Assembly (NCBI GenBank): GCA_018814875.1
Contig: JAHIYH010000025.1
Span: forward strand, 1-57,970
DNA: 57,970 bases
Source of the DNA: Patescibacteria group bacterium
GTDB lineage: Bacteria; Patescibacteriota; Gracilibacteria; Peribacterales; Peribacteraceae
Direction of reading: 5' to 3'
Shown: positions 16,468 through 27,674 of the stretch, one piece after another
How positions within the stretch are numbered: position 1 is the first letter of the stretch
Layout: the number at the start of each line of letters is the position of its first letter
The notes under the pieces: generated by a model
What the model was told of the DNA's origin: nothing
The model's database searches: none
What the model saw: the letters and a program-made list of their open reading frames with translations, nothing else
Position numbers and translations under genes: made by a program

Positions 16468-17070
16468 CTAAACCCAGAGATACAAAACAACCCAAAAGAT
16501 AAATATTATTAGCGATAAGGCACACACCTTAACCTTCCAAAATTTGGTTGACTCCCACTTTGCCAGAATCGCACATCCAATGAGAATCATCAGTAAGATT
16601 ATTGAAAGCATTGGTTTATTTAGAGGAATTGTGTATTTGAGAACTAGAAAAATATAAGCAAGAGCCGTGCCAATTATGCTGGCAAAGAAATACTCTTTGC
16701 TACCTTCATAATAAAGCTCTGAAAGAACACCTCCTGCAGCACAAAGAACAAAGAACGCTGCGAGATACAAAAACTCATACGGCCCATCAAGAGGAGGAAC
16801 CCCTCTTATAGCATTCATCGCCACAACGAGCAGTGCTATGAAGCAAATGAAAATGGTGATAATCGCACGCAATGAAGGTATGTGTGGCTGTGAACGTTCA
16901 ATTTCCTTGAGCGAAATCGGCTCCAATGGTGAAAGTTTAACTGCTCTAGACCAAACTAAAATACTTATGCCTACAAGAAGCACAACTGTACTGAAGACAA
17001 ACACCTGAAAAGCAAGTGAAGAAATCAGATTTGCCCAGAACAGGAAAACTATAGATTTAATAAATTCCAT
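16468..17070 (-). CDS. Polytopic membrane protein of unknown function
   Basis: A 200-residue protein with about six hydrophobic segments and short loops; the only polar stretch is about residues 45-68 (LEPISLKEIERSQPHIPS). No family recognised. It is first in the leftward group with the pseudopilin (17-base gap) and the lipoprotein, which may form one transcription unit for a surface function. Confidence 0.7.
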   Translation of the reverse strand: MEFIKSIVFLFWANLISSLAFQVFVFSTVVLLVGISILVWSRAVKLSPLEPISLKEIERSQPHIPSLRAIITIFICFIALLVVAMNAIRGVPPLDGPYEFLYLAAFFVLCAAGGVLSELYYEGSKEYFFASIIGTALAYIFLVLKYTIPLNKPMLSIILLMILIGCAILAKWESTKFWKVKVCALSLIIFIFWVVLYLWV

Positions 17071-17207
17071 ATTGCAAACGGAGAAATACGGATCTTATAT
17101 TAGCTTTCTCTACTTATGTTAGCAAATTAATATTTTATGCCCCCCCTAATCTTCATCTGAAACTCCGTTGCCTGAGATTGTTTATTATGTTAAATAGCTT
17201 CTATCTT

Positions 17208-17315
17208 CTGGGGAACCTATGAAAAACATGTAATGCAGGTTCGGCTACCTGCACGATCTGCAAAAATAACTTAAATCCTACGCTACGTTTTATATATTAA
17301 TCAGAGCTTCCCTAG
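17208..17315. mobile_element. MITE-like palindrome, copy C (diverged, inverted)
   Basis: A 108-bp element with ends CTGGGGAACCTATGA and TCAGAGCTTCCCTAG. Read on the reverse strand it aligns with copies A and B, including TCTGATTAAT-ATAAAACGTA. The internal hairpin GCAGGT-TCGGCT-ACCTGC is kept. It lies in the gap between divergent genes. Confidence 0.72.
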
Positions 17316-17351
17316 AAGTCATTCATCAATTGCACTAACCCCTATTTATTG

Positions 17352-17357
17352 TATAAT
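17352..17357 (+). promoter_or_regulatory. -10 box of the small ORF, leaderless spacing
   Basis: A perfect TATAAT ends 6 bases before the ATG at 17364 and decides that start over the in-frame ATA/ATG choices nearer 17349. Confidence 0.6.
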
Positions 17358-17363
17358 AATTAC

Positions 17364-17630
17364 ATGACTCCAGAAAAATCTCGTGTACCAATTGACCAAA
17401 CAATCAATAGCTTAGGTGATCTCTTTGCAGCACCTGGAGAAGCAATAGTAGACGGATTATCTGGAGAAAGCCCATTTAAAAGGCCAAGACAACGTTTAAA
17501 GAGTGCCATCGAAGATACACTCAAGTTCCCATTTAGAGCCATAAGAGACATCACGTTTGGAACCTCAAAAAAGGTATTAAAACTGCTCGGAAAAGGAGTA
17601 CTAAATGCTCCATTCATCCCCGTTAAATAG
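17364..17630 (+). CDS. Small basic protein of unknown function
   Basis: 88 residues from the ATG at 17364 (MTPEKSRVP), chosen because TATAAT ends exactly 6 bases upstream. Two amphipathic helices (INSLGDLFAAPGEAIVDGLS and RLKSAIEDTLKFPFRAIRDI) are joined by a basic linker (FKRPRQ). There is no signal peptide and no recognised family. The leaderless promoter argues that it is a real gene. Confidence 0.6.
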   Translation: MTPEKSRVPIDQTINSLGDLFAAPGEAIVDGLSGESPFKRPRQRLKSAIEDTLKFPFRAIRDITFGTSKKVLKLLGKGVLNAPFIPVK

Positions 17631-17775
17631 ACCCAATTTCTGTAAAACACCCAACGGACAAAAGTCAGTGTTTTTAGCAAGATAAAGAGCATTGCTTCTT
17701 TGAACAAACCCACTAAAGTGCGCTCTCATTTAAGGTTTCTGAGCATTGACATTTTGCCATTTTATATTATATAGT

Positions 17776-19620
17776 ATGCCCTTATTTTCGCTTACAGATC
17801 ACATGACTTCCCATTTGAGGTACTTAACGGTCATCTTCATTATCCTTAGCGCATCCGTCGTATTGACCGGATGTGGCACGCAGCCTGATCTTGAACAAAA
17901 AGTAATTCGTCCAAAAGTAACAGCTATAGAAATTAAAGGTGGGCTGATGCACCAGTTCTCTACTACAGGCGAAGTTACAGCAGAAAAGTCTGCCCGCATT
18001 ACAGCTGAATTCAGAGCAACCGTTACATCTATTAATAAGAAAGCAGGAGATCAAGTATTAGAAGGAGACAGCATTGTCACATTGGATGCTCAAAGTGTAA
18101 GTGCAAGACTCTCAACGGCAAATACATCCTATGCCACGTCATATCAGAATGTGCAACAGACCAAACTAACCGCACAGAAGAACGTTGAATCTTCACGTAT
18201 AGGACTGGAGTCCGCGAAGTCAAATTTAGGAACAGTCTTAAAACAAAACGTAGCAAGAAAGGTTCAAGCAGAAGCAGCACTTAAATCTTCTCAGATCAAT
18301 CTGAATCTTTCCGTATCATCTGCGCAAGTAAATCTCGAAGCAGCTATTAGCCAAACATCAAACACTGTGAATACTGCTTTAACTTCCATGGATGAAATAT
18401 TCGAGTACTCACCAGAGTACAAGGACTTAGATAACATTCGCGAGGTGCACATTGGTGTGCGTGATCCATACTTCAAGATTGAAGTAATCGAGTATCTAAT
18501 GGATACCTACACCCAATTTCGCTCATATACACCATCATATAAAAGTGCAAAGCAGCTGCTTGTAAGAGCAATTCAAGCTTTGGATAAGACATTACAAATT
18601 TTACGCTTGAGTGTCACAAGTCCTCAGTACACACAGTCTCAGCTTGACTCGGAGATTTCCAAGATCATCGGACAACAGGCAACCATAAGAACCATTATTT
18701 CTCAGCTTGATTCAGCCAAGAGTGCTCTAGATTTGACTGAGCAAAGCAGTGGATCCGACTCACAAACACTCGTAAATGCTAGAGCAGTTTACGAATCTGC
18801 AATGGCGGATCTGGAATTTGCCGAACAAGCAGCACACCGCAGAGTAGAAGAAGCACAAATTGCATTCGAGAATGCACAAGCAAGTGCAAAGATTTCTGAG
18901 ATTGGCGCACGAAGTGCACTAGCTGGCACCAGTGGAGAACTCTCTCAGGCACGTATTTCTGATGATAAAAGGAACGTCCGCTCCCCTTTTGCAGGCCAAG
19001 TAATTGATATCCCATTGAATATTGGTGACGAAATACAACCCGGTACGCTACTAGTTGCTATAGAAAATGATAGCTTGTTAAAAATTGTTACATACCTTTC
19101 TGCAGAAGAAGTCTCGAACGTATATAAAGGAGATCTGGTCTCTATAGAGAACACAAGCGAAGCACGAGTATCTTCTGTCTCTCCAAGTGCCGATCCTGTG
19201 AGTAAGAAATACAAAGTAGAGATTATCCACAGCGAAAAAGCACTTACACCCGGAACACTTGTTCGTCTTACGTTTACCAGTACATCAAAGAATGGAAACG
19301 GTGAGCGCATCTTTGCACCCATTACATCAGTCCATATCAACGGATCAGAAATCTTTGTTTGGACATTAGAAGGATCTGGAGAGTTCCCAGTAACTAAAAA
19401 ATCACCAATTACAATAGACAAGATAGTCGGCGAGTTTGTAGAAGTGATTTCGGGACTCTCTGCAGGAGATGTATTGATAATGGAAGGTGGACGGATGCTT
19501 GATAAAGAGGGTATAGAAGTAATCATAGACTTCGAAAAGCAGACGTCGAACATTGATAACACCAACATTGAATCCGAAACCCGAAGTCCTAAGCCCGAAG
19601 TCCTAATTCCTAAATCCTAA
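17776..19620 (+). CDS. RND efflux periplasmic-adaptor (MFP) lipoprotein
   Basis: A membrane-fusion protein of about 614 residues, long for the family (usually 350-450). The ATG at 17776 follows a TATTAT box by 5 bases; an alternative ATG at 17803 also leaves the signal VIFIILSASVVLTGC intact. Features: a biotinyl-lipoyl half-motif ARITAEFRATVTSINKKAGD, a very long coiled-coil hairpin rich in A/S/Q (about residues 90-390) that explains the extra length, the second lipoyl half RSPFAGQVIDIPLNIGD, and beta-barrel and membrane-proximal domains. It would bridge the RND permease and the outer cell layers. The permease starts 10 bases after the stop, so they form an operon. Confidence 0.9.
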   Translation: MPLFSLTDHMTSHLRYLTVIFIILSASVVLTGCGTQPDLEQKVIRPKVTAIEIKGGLMHQFSTTGEVTAEKSARITAEFRATVTSINKKAGDQVLEGDSIVTLDAQSVSARLSTANTSYATSYQNVQQTKLTAQKNVESSRIGLESAKSNLGTVLKQNVARKVQAEAALKSSQINLNLSVSSAQVNLEAAISQTSNTVNTALTSMDEIFEYSPEYKDLDNIREVHIGVRDPYFKIEVIEYLMDTYTQFRSYTPSYKSAKQLLVRAIQALDKTLQILRLSVTSPQYTQSQLDSEISKIIGQQATIRTIISQLDSAKSALDLTEQSSGSDSQTLVNARAVYESAMADLEFAEQAAHRRVEEAQIAFENAQASAKISEIGARSALAGTSGELSQARISDDKRNVRSPFAGQVIDIPLNIGDEIQPGTLLVAIENDSLLKIVTYLSAEEVSNVYKGDLVSIENTSEARVSSVSPSADPVSKKYKVEIIHSEKALTPGTLVRLTFTSTSKNGNGERIFAPITSVHINGSEIFVWTLEGSGEFPVTKKSPITIDKIVGEFVEVISGLSAGDVLIMEGGRMLDKEGIEVIIDFEKQTSNIDNTNIESETRSPKPEVLIPKS

Positions 19621-19630
19621 GTCCTACTCA

Positions 19631-22600
19631 ATGGAAAGAAGCCACCTATATGAACAGGCCAAACAAATAGCCAAATCTCCAATGGCGTTCTTTGTTCGTA
19701 ACGGACACATGACAATACTTTTATTTATAGGACTAGTTTTAGGAGGTTTTTATAGTTTGTCCGCTTTACCTATCGAATCAGATCCAGAGGTGAAAATACC
19801 TATTGGAACAGTTGTTACGGTATATCCTGGAGCTTCTCCTTCTGATGTAGAAAAGCTAATTACAGATAAGCTAGAAGAGAAACTTAAAAACCTTGATGAT
19901 TTAAAAACACTTACTTCAAGCTCATTAGAAGGAGCATCTTCTATTGTTGTAGAATTTGATGCTTCTGCCGATTTAGATGATTCAATACGCAAATTACGCG
20001 ATGAGGTAGAAAGTGCAAAACCTGATCTGCCAGAAGAAGCTAATGATCCTATAGTGACACAGATAAGAGCCGGAGATAGACCAATTGTGACATTCGCCCT
20101 TGTAGGAAATGCACCACTGGAAGAACTTAAAGTTCACGCAGAAGATTTAGAACAAATTCTTGAAGGCATTAAGGGTGTTAATAAAGTAGAAGTACTCGGT
20201 CTACCGGAAAAAGAAATGCAGGTACTAGTAAATATCCAGAAATTAGAAGGACTTGGACTTTCTATTACTCAAATCTCTCAAGCAATAGCTGCTAATCACT
20301 TAGATTTCCCAGTTGGATCTATCCGTACCAACGAACTCTACTATCAAGCATCACTTAAAGGACAATTCGATTCACAAGAAGAATTAACAAAGCTAGTGAT
20401 TACCAATAAAGATGGACGCAATATATTTCTAAAAGATGTAGCAGAAATTCGTGAAGTATTTGCTGAAGCTAAATCAGAATCCTATGTATACATAACAGAA
20501 AAAGGCGAGCAAGAACGTACAGTATCAATAGATATCTATAAAAAAGTCGGATCTGATCTTGTCAAAATTGTAGATGAAGCAAAAAAAGAAGTTGAGATAT
20601 TCAAGGAAACACTACCCTCCTCACTTTCAATAATAATTACAGAAGATGTATCTGATTTTATACGTGACGATATTTCACGACTCTCTAAAAGCGCTCTTCA
20701 AACAACTGGAATAATCGCTGTAATTCTATTTATTGCTCTCGGATTAAAGGAGGCCATAGCCGCTGCTCTTTCTATTCCTATTCTATATTTAATCACATTT
20801 ATTACACTGCTTCTGATAGGAGAAACATTTAACTTTCTTACGTTCTTTGCACTAATCCTGTCACTTGGTATCGCAATTGACACTTCCATCGTGATTATAG
20901 AAGGAATTCATGACAATACTCGAAATCATCTTTTGGATTCTAAGAATGCAGCACTTGCATCGGTTGCTACGTTCCGCTCTCCACTAATTTCCGGAACTCT
21001 TACAACAATAGCAGCGTTTCTACCTCTGTCTTTGATGACTGGAATTATGGGTGAGTACGTCAAACATATCCCCATAACAGTAAATATCACACTGATTGCA
21101 TCTCTTGCTACCGCTCTGATGATATTGCCTGCAATAGCTGCAAAAATTCTGAAGACAGAAGAAGTAGTTCAGCATAAGACATCAATAATGGACAGGCATA
21201 TTGGACCATTCAGGCAATGGTATCTGGGAAATATTAAATCTATTCTGGCTTCCAAGAAGAAGAGACGCACTTGGGTTGGCGGAATGATTATCGCTTTCAT
21301 TATTGCAATGAGCTTGCCATTTGTTGGGCTTGTTAAAGTGCAAATGTTCCGACCGGTAGACTTCGATTACCTGTACGTAGATATAAAAGCTGCAGAAGGT
21401 TCCACTCTAGAAGCACTAAGACCTTCGGTTGAAAAAGTGCAAAAGATAATCGATGAACTACCAGAAGTTCAGCATTACATAACAATCTTAGGACGTGGTT
21501 CTACAAATAAAGCGTTCATAAATATTCGATTCACAAATTCTGATGACAGAGATATTTCCAGTATCGACATATCTAAACAATTAAGAGAAAAAGTCCGTAC
21601 CATTACAGATGCAGAAGTAACTTTAACAGAAGCGCAAGGAGGCCCTCCAACAGGATCACCTATCGAAGCTCGTCTTATTGGCGATGATGTATTAGAACTG
21701 GAAAAAGCTGCATCTATTCTTCAACAAGAACTTGAAAGTATCGAAGGCACAAAAGACATATTCAATGACTTAGAATCTTCTCCTGGAGAGTTTCATATAT
21801 CACTAAAACGAGATCGACTTGAATACTTTGGAGTTACAGCTCTCCAAGTTGCACAAACTCTCAGAACATCTGTATTTGGCAATGATTCAATCAAGATTCT
21901 ACGTGCAGGAGAAGAAACTCCAATATTGGTAAAATTAGATTATCGTGATATCTCTTGCATGAATAACACTCTGGTTACATTGCAAGAAGCCAAAGAAAAC
22001 ATGACTATATGTAGAATAAATCCACAAAGCATTTCTGAAATACAGAATTTATTAATCCCTACTATTCGTGGACAGGTATCTGTCAGTGAGCTTATAGATG
22101 TATCTTTGCAACCAGCGGTAACAACTATTAGGCATTACAACACAGACCGAGTAGTAAGTGTTAAAGGTAATGTTTTAGAGAATTATGTTCCTAGCGATGT
22201 TATTAGTGAACTGCAAAATCGGATTCCTTCTTTAGATTTAGGAGAAAGTATACGCGTTGAATTTGGTGGAGAGACCGAAGATATTAATGAATCTTTCAAC
22301 ACATTAGGACGCTCAGCAATAATCGCAATAATACTAATCGCAGCTATTCTTGTGTTCCAATTTGCCTCATTCAAACGTGTATTTATTATTCTCTTCACAA
22401 TCCCACTTGCAATGATCGGAGTGCTTGGCGGACTCGCTATTCTGCGATTCCCTCTTTCCTTCCCAGGACTAATAGGACTAGCAGCCTTAACAGGAATCGT
22501 AGTAAATGACGCTATTGTTCTAATTGATAGGATAAATATAAATCGCGAACTTGGTCTCGAACTCACCGAAGCCGTAGTAAAAGGATGCGAACAAAGGTTA

Positions 22601-22822
22601 GAACCTGTAATACTCACAACACTCTCAACTGCTGGAGGAATGGTACCTCTTATCTTTGGAGGACGAATGTTCGTAGACCTTGCATTGGTTGTTGCACTGG
22701 GAATTACATTCGCAACTATTCTCACTCTTGTAATGGTACCTGTATTCTACGTTGGGTTGGAATGTACCAAAAAGTATCCGTGCTTCTTAATTAGAATTAA
22801 AAACAGAGTTAGACGAAATTGA
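19631..22822 (+). CDS. RND-family efflux permease (AcrB/MMPL type)
   Basis: A 1063-residue resistance-nodulation-division transporter. The first helix and start of the pore domain are LFIGLVLGGFYSLSALPIES with YPGASPSDVEKLI; two duplicated halves each carry a large extracytoplasmic loop and a six-helix bundle (from about residues 345 and 885). SLGIAIDTSIVIIEGI in the first half replaces the usual D-D pair region with I-D-T, and LTGIVVNDAIVLIDRIN is the matching segment of the second half. Length is typical. With the adaptor upstream it would pump lipophilic compounds or lipids by proton motive force. No TolC-like channel is visible. A hairpin separates it from the convergent surface-protein gene. 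Confidence 0.93.
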   Translation: MERSHLYEQAKQIAKSPMAFFVRNGHMTILLFIGLVLGGFYSLSALPIESDPEVKIPIGTVVTVYPGASPSDVEKLITDKLEEKLKNLDDLKTLTSSSLEGASSIVVEFDASADLDDSIRKLRDEVESAKPDLPEEANDPIVTQIRAGDRPIVTFALVGNAPLEELKVHAEDLEQILEGIKGVNKVEVLGLPEKEMQVLVNIQKLEGLGLSITQISQAIAANHLDFPVGSIRTNELYYQASLKGQFDSQEELTKLVITNKDGRNIFLKDVAEIREVFAEAKSESYVYITEKGEQERTVSIDIYKKVGSDLVKIVDEAKKEVEIFKETLPSSLSIIITEDVSDFIRDDISRLSKSALQTTGIIAVILFIALGLKEAIAAALSIPILYLITFITLLLIGETFNFLTFFALILSLGIAIDTSIVIIEGIHDNTRNHLLDSKNAALASVATFRSPLISGTLTTIAAFLPLSLMTGIMGEYVKHIPITVNITLIASLATALMILPAIAAKILKTEEVVQHKTSIMDRHIGPFRQWYLGNIKSILASKKKRRTWVGGMIIAFIIAMSLPFVGLVKVQMFRPVDFDYLYVDIKAAEGSTLEALRPSVEKVQKIIDELPEVQHYITILGRGSTNKAFINIRFTNSDDRDISSIDISKQLREKVRTITDAEVTLTEAQGGPPTGSPIEARLIGDDVLELEKAASILQQELESIEGTKDIFNDLESSPGEFHISLKRDRLEYFGVTALQVAQTLRTSVFGNDSIKILRAGEETPILVKLDYRDISCMNNTLVTLQEAKENMTICRINPQSISEIQNLLIPTIRGQVSVSELIDVSLQPAVTTIRHYNTDRVVSVKGNVLENYVPSDVISELQNRIPSLDLGESIRVEFGGETEDINESFNTLGRSAIIAIILIAAILVFQFASFKRVFIILFTIPLAMIGVLGGLAILRFPLSFPGLIGLAALTGIVVNDAIVLIDRININRELGLELTEAVVKGCEQRLEPVILTTLSTAGGMVPLIFGGRMFVDLALVVALGITFATILTLVMVPVFYVGLECTKKYPCFLIRIKNRVRRN

Positions 22823-22839
22823 AAAATTGATACAGTTAT

Positions 22840-22963
22840 CCATTGTTCCATTGCTCCATTGTTCGCCCTTCGATATCACTACACTTAATCAGGGCAAGCA
22901 AGCAATTACCAGATCTGCTGCCACTTTAGAACAATGGAACCATGAAACAATGGAACAATGCAG
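22840..22963. repeat. Inverted array of ccattgttc words between convergent genes
   Basis: Left arm: CCATTGTTCCATTGCTCCATTGTTC; right arm: the complementary GAACAATGGAACC...AATGGAACAATG. The arms could form a long stem around about 65 bases. The position between the stops of the RND permease and the leftward surface protein suggests a two-way terminator. Confidence 0.7.
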
Positions 22964-22969
22964 TTTTTA

Positions 22970-25900
22970 TTAACTACTCCTAGATTCAGAATTAGAAATC
23001 GTACCAAACACCTCTCCATCCGGATAGGCATCTGTTTTTACAACAATATCCAGTTCTCCTGATTTTAAAAGCACCAGCTCTGCCTGTGTAAGAGAACGTG
23101 TTTGACCGGATGTGCCATCAAAACGCATAAGTTCTATTCCACTACGTTCTATGGCGATACTTAAATTATTTTCCTTTGATAGCAATACGTTATACAGAAG
23201 CTTACCTTGATCGGTTAAACGAATAACAACGAATCCGTTCAATGTTGTTTCGACTGGTGGATCAACTTTATTTCCACTCAGATCAACTTTGAAATAGGAA
23301 GCCCCCGTACATTCAGTTGGATCAAAACGCTCTTTTCCACATAGAGGTGTACAATTACTTGGCTCGCCTATACACACATAACCTATTTCGATCGTACACT
23401 GTTTTGAGCAACCATCATTGGAATTCTCATTCAATATCATCACAACTTTCTCCTCCACTGATTACGCCATCACCGCAACTCCCAAAACAAATACTAGGCT
23501 CTGATTTGCATTCAAATCCTTGTTCTATTTGACATAACAAAGAACATCCATCTCCAAAAACCAAATTGCCATCGTCACATTCTTCTAATGGCTCTTCTAT
23601 TTCTCCATTACTACACATCTCAACTGTCTCTTCACAAAACTGTGCCTGAAAATCAAAGTTTTCATTTTCATCACGATCAATACATTCTTCAGCGCACATC
23701 AACATTTTCCCTTTGTACGTAATACCACTTACATCCAGAGACTTCAGTTCGCTCCGTCCCAATATATGCAAATTCCAATTCGTACTAGAATCACTAGATC
23801 TAACTTGCATTAGGTTACATCCAGAACTTGTGAGTAACAGATTGCCATTAATAATTTGAGTGGTTTCTGATTCAACTATAAGCATCTCTTTATCTTCTAC
23901 GGCTGTTTTTTCTAGATTGAAAAACGTATTGTCCCCTTCTATATAGCTGTTATTCCCCAACAGTTTTAATGTTCCAAATCCTGAGATAAAGTCACCTCCT
24001 GTATGTAGCCACGATCCATACAGATTAATATCCTTATTATTGTCGACTTTTAGTACTCCTCCTTTAATAGAAAGATCTCCTCGTATGTAGAGTCCATCTT
24101 CTGGAAGAAGCATTATCATTCCTCTATCGGAATCCAAAATTAAATTATGGTAATTACCATTGGCAATTCTTACAGGACCTTCTACAAGATTATATTCCAC
24201 GGTTGAATCGACTTTAAGATCAAGTTCTGGAATTTTTTCATTCCCTCTTATAATTAATTTGGAATTACTTCCAACAGAAAGTGGAAGAGTTGCACCGGAA
24301 AAAATCATGCTATGACCATTCAGATCCAATACTCCTTTAGTAATACTAATGCTTTGCCCCGATTGTGTCAGAGGAAAATCTGAAAGAAAAGAAACACTAG
24401 AACCGATTCGTTTATCAATATTAATGGAGCCCTGAAACCTTTCGGGACGTTCCAACATCAATGTTTGCTCGTTTTCTCCTGTAAATTTAAGAAGCAAAGA
24501 ACCTGTGTTGAATTTTTCACTTATTACAACATTGCCAGAAACAATAATCTCACTTCCTGTCATCGACCCCTTCTTCAAAATCAGATCATTACTTACAACC
24601 ACGCTTCCACTCGAAATATTCACATGTGCATTTTGGTTCTTATCAATAGAAAGATTTGTGAATTTCATATCTGAAATAGCAAGATCGGCAGTTTCTCCAA
24701 TTAGAATCATCGTTCCGCCATTGTGATCGAATACACCTCTCTTTTGAACTATGTCTCCCGCAAGTGTGAGATCACCTGTTGTTGCAAAGAATTTTCCTCC
24801 ATTCAGAATAAATTTGCCACCGATCACTACATCACCTTTGCCACTATTGAATGTGCCTTTTTGGATGGTAACGTTATCATCAAAAATAAAGACAGCGTCT
24901 CCGCTATCAATATCTCCACCATTGAGTACAAAAGTCTTTTTAAATGCCAGCGTTCCTTCCTGTGCCTTCAGCAAGCCCCCCTTGGCAATGAACGGCTCAT
25001 CGAAGATAATTGACCCACCATCAAGAACAACCGAACCACCAGTAATATTACACTCGTCATGGAACAGCACATGTACATCCAAAATTTCAAATTCGCCATT
25101 GCGAAGCACAAACGGCTTGTCGAAAATAGTCGTTTCTATTTTTATTAAACCTGTATCTGCATCATTTGCTTCTTCTAATTTTACTAGAACATTTGGTGCA
25201 TCAATTTCCATTGATGGATACTGCGCTCCTGCCGAAAGAGAAATGACACGCTCTCCGGATCCGGTAATCTTCAAGGTAGCGTCACCTCCATCAAAATTCT
25301 GAGATACTTTCAATCCATCTTGTGCCAATACTATTCCTCCATCAATCTTGCCATCTTCCAAGACGAGATTATTGGATACTTCAACTCTACTTTCCAAAGG
25401 AATACTGACGCGCGTTCCATTTTCTTTCCCGATATGCAAATTGAAGAATGGCTGTCCATCACTAATCTGAAGAGGATGTGACGTACCTCTTAATTGAACC
25501 GTGCCATCATTATGTTTAAATACACCACCAGACTGTTTCCATTTGGAACGTATAATCAGTAAATCTGGAGCAACGAATTCGCCACCTTGTAAATTAAATA
25601 CTCCTACCAAATCATCATTTAGTTCTACCGTTCCTTGTGCCCCCAAAAAAGTCCCACCTTCGATGATAACATCACCATTAAAGCTCACATTTCCTTTTCC
25701 TGCTTTGAACATACCCGATTTCTGCACGTAATCTCCAAGAACCGTAACAGAATACGCCCCTTGTTTAAGGACCCCATGTAATACCAATCCATCTGTTTTC
25801 AAATTTCCTCGAAGATCCAACATACTTTTTTGCGGGATATATAATGTCATACCTGCCTGCAAGGCAAGTTCATCATCATCCACTATCAAAAGTGCATCAA

Positions 25901-27674
25901 TGTCGGCGTGCGAATCACCTCCATTCGTTGTTGCTTTTAAAATATCTTCGGTTGTATAAAGCGATCCACCTGATCCACTCGCGAGAGTCAATTGATTGTA
26001 ATATAAATTAATATCTTCAAGAGGCTCCTGTGCCACTCGTAATATGGTAATAGCTTTTTTGATTTCTCCTTCCATGAAAAGTGTCAAAAGATCCCCCTGA
26101 GACACAGCTGGAACTGCGATACTATATTCTCCTGCTTTGCTAATCTGAGTTCGTGCGATAGCCTTATTTCCATTTACACTCACAGCAACTGTCATATTTT
26201 CACGATCCTGTACCGGCTTGTCTTCGGAAACATATACTGTACCAGAAACATAAGTGATTGACTCATCAGCTTTTGCATTTGAATTTTCTTCAGCACCATC
26301 CACAGTATTGATTCCTTCTTTCTTTTGCATTGCATGCATAATTTCGTCTGCAGAAGTTAGCGCTTTTATAGAAGGATACTTTTCATTCATAAACCACGTT
26401 TCTGCAAAATCCCATCCCACGAATGACTGCTGCTCCCCTGCTTCTTTAATAGAAAGTGATTCTCCTTTTCCATTATCATCCATACCACTTTTCTCCCCGA
26501 TATAAAACGACTTAACAATGATTCCATCATCCTCGTTACGCCCAACTAAACCACCAACATATTCGTACTGACATTCTCCGCACATAACCTTACCTGCTGC
26601 AAATGCACTGGTAATTACACCCTTGTTTTCATTTGCCCCCACAAGACCGGCTACTCCAATTTCACCTTCAACTTCTATATCCGAATAAACATTAATTAAC
26701 TCCCCACCTGCGTTTCTTCCAGCAATACCACCAACATTATACTCTCCGCGCACTGAGCACATTGTGGAAGAAAGAATGCTCAAAAGACTTGAATCATTCA
26801 CTCCTACTAATCCACCCACTCCTCCATTGCCCTCCACCATACAATTAGAAATAGATGACCGAATAATAGCGCTTATCCCATTTTCATATTTACTTAATCC
26901 AGCCAACCCGCCAACGTTGAATGTACCTGAAACCTTTACATTATTTAGGACCATATCCTTTACTCTTCCATGTAATAAGGAACCTACAACACCTCCAACA
27001 TTGCTTCTTCCTAAAATATTCACATTATTTAAATGTATATTTTCAATGATTCCTCCATTGACTACACCAAAAATACCCACATGCGATACCTCGGGTCTCT
27101 TTATAAGAAGATTTAATATTGTGTGACCTTCCCCATCTAGCACCCCTCTAAATGGGTCATCAAAAGTCCCAACAGGCTCAAAACCAAGCGGATCTTCACA
27201 GGAAGTACTCGTTATCCACTCACTTCCATTGCACCATTCCAAACAATCATATTCTTGATATGCACACCCATCATAAAATTCTCCCTGACAAACTGATATC
27301 TTGCTCCATGCACATCCTGAATTTCCACGTTCTTGACCTAAGAGCACACTCTTCGATCCTGAACCAAAAGTCGAAATATCAGAACCTTGAACATCTGATT
27401 CACATTCTTTTTCGCTCTCAAATGATGTGCATAAATCTACATTCCACTCTTGCGATACGGCACAATCAATATCCTTTGTTAATTTATAGTATGCACTCAA
27501 ATCATTCCGAATGGCTTGTAATTCTTCGCACGTAGAAATGAGAATTGGATTTAAAACACCCCCTTGAACAACTGTAGACTGAAGATATGAGAATGCCTCT
27601 CCACGTAAAAATAAAAACGGAATCACAAGAATCATTCCAATAAATAAGCCTATTTTGTATCGAACATTATTCAT
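22970..27674 (-). CDS. Giant surface protein (GLUG, beta-helix, DUF4215, CHRD), frameshifted
   Basis: Two overlapping reading frames (23427-27674 and 22970-23458) read as one gene of about 1570 residues broken by one extra base. Order: signal peptide MNNVRYKIGLFIGMILVIPF; a cysteine-rich region; GLUG repeats (VGGLVGVN, VGGIAGRN, VGGLVGRN) at about 200-420; a long run of parallel beta repeats (GNVSFNGDVIIEGGTF type) to about 1280; two DUF4215 units; then a CHRD-like domain (KVDLSGNKVDPPVET ... YPDGEVFGTI). The frame break lies inside the last DUF4215 unit near 23430-23445, where TGT to TGC spans 37 bases instead of 36. The ATG overlaps the upstream DUF4215/SLH stop by 8 bases, so they are coupled. 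Probably an adhesin or cell-surface filament. Confidence 0.8.

Noticed and set aside
24751-25302. 183-residue forward ORF inside the giant surface gene
   Set aside because: Antisense shadow of regular Gly/Asn/Asp repeats; Pro/Ser-rich with no family character.
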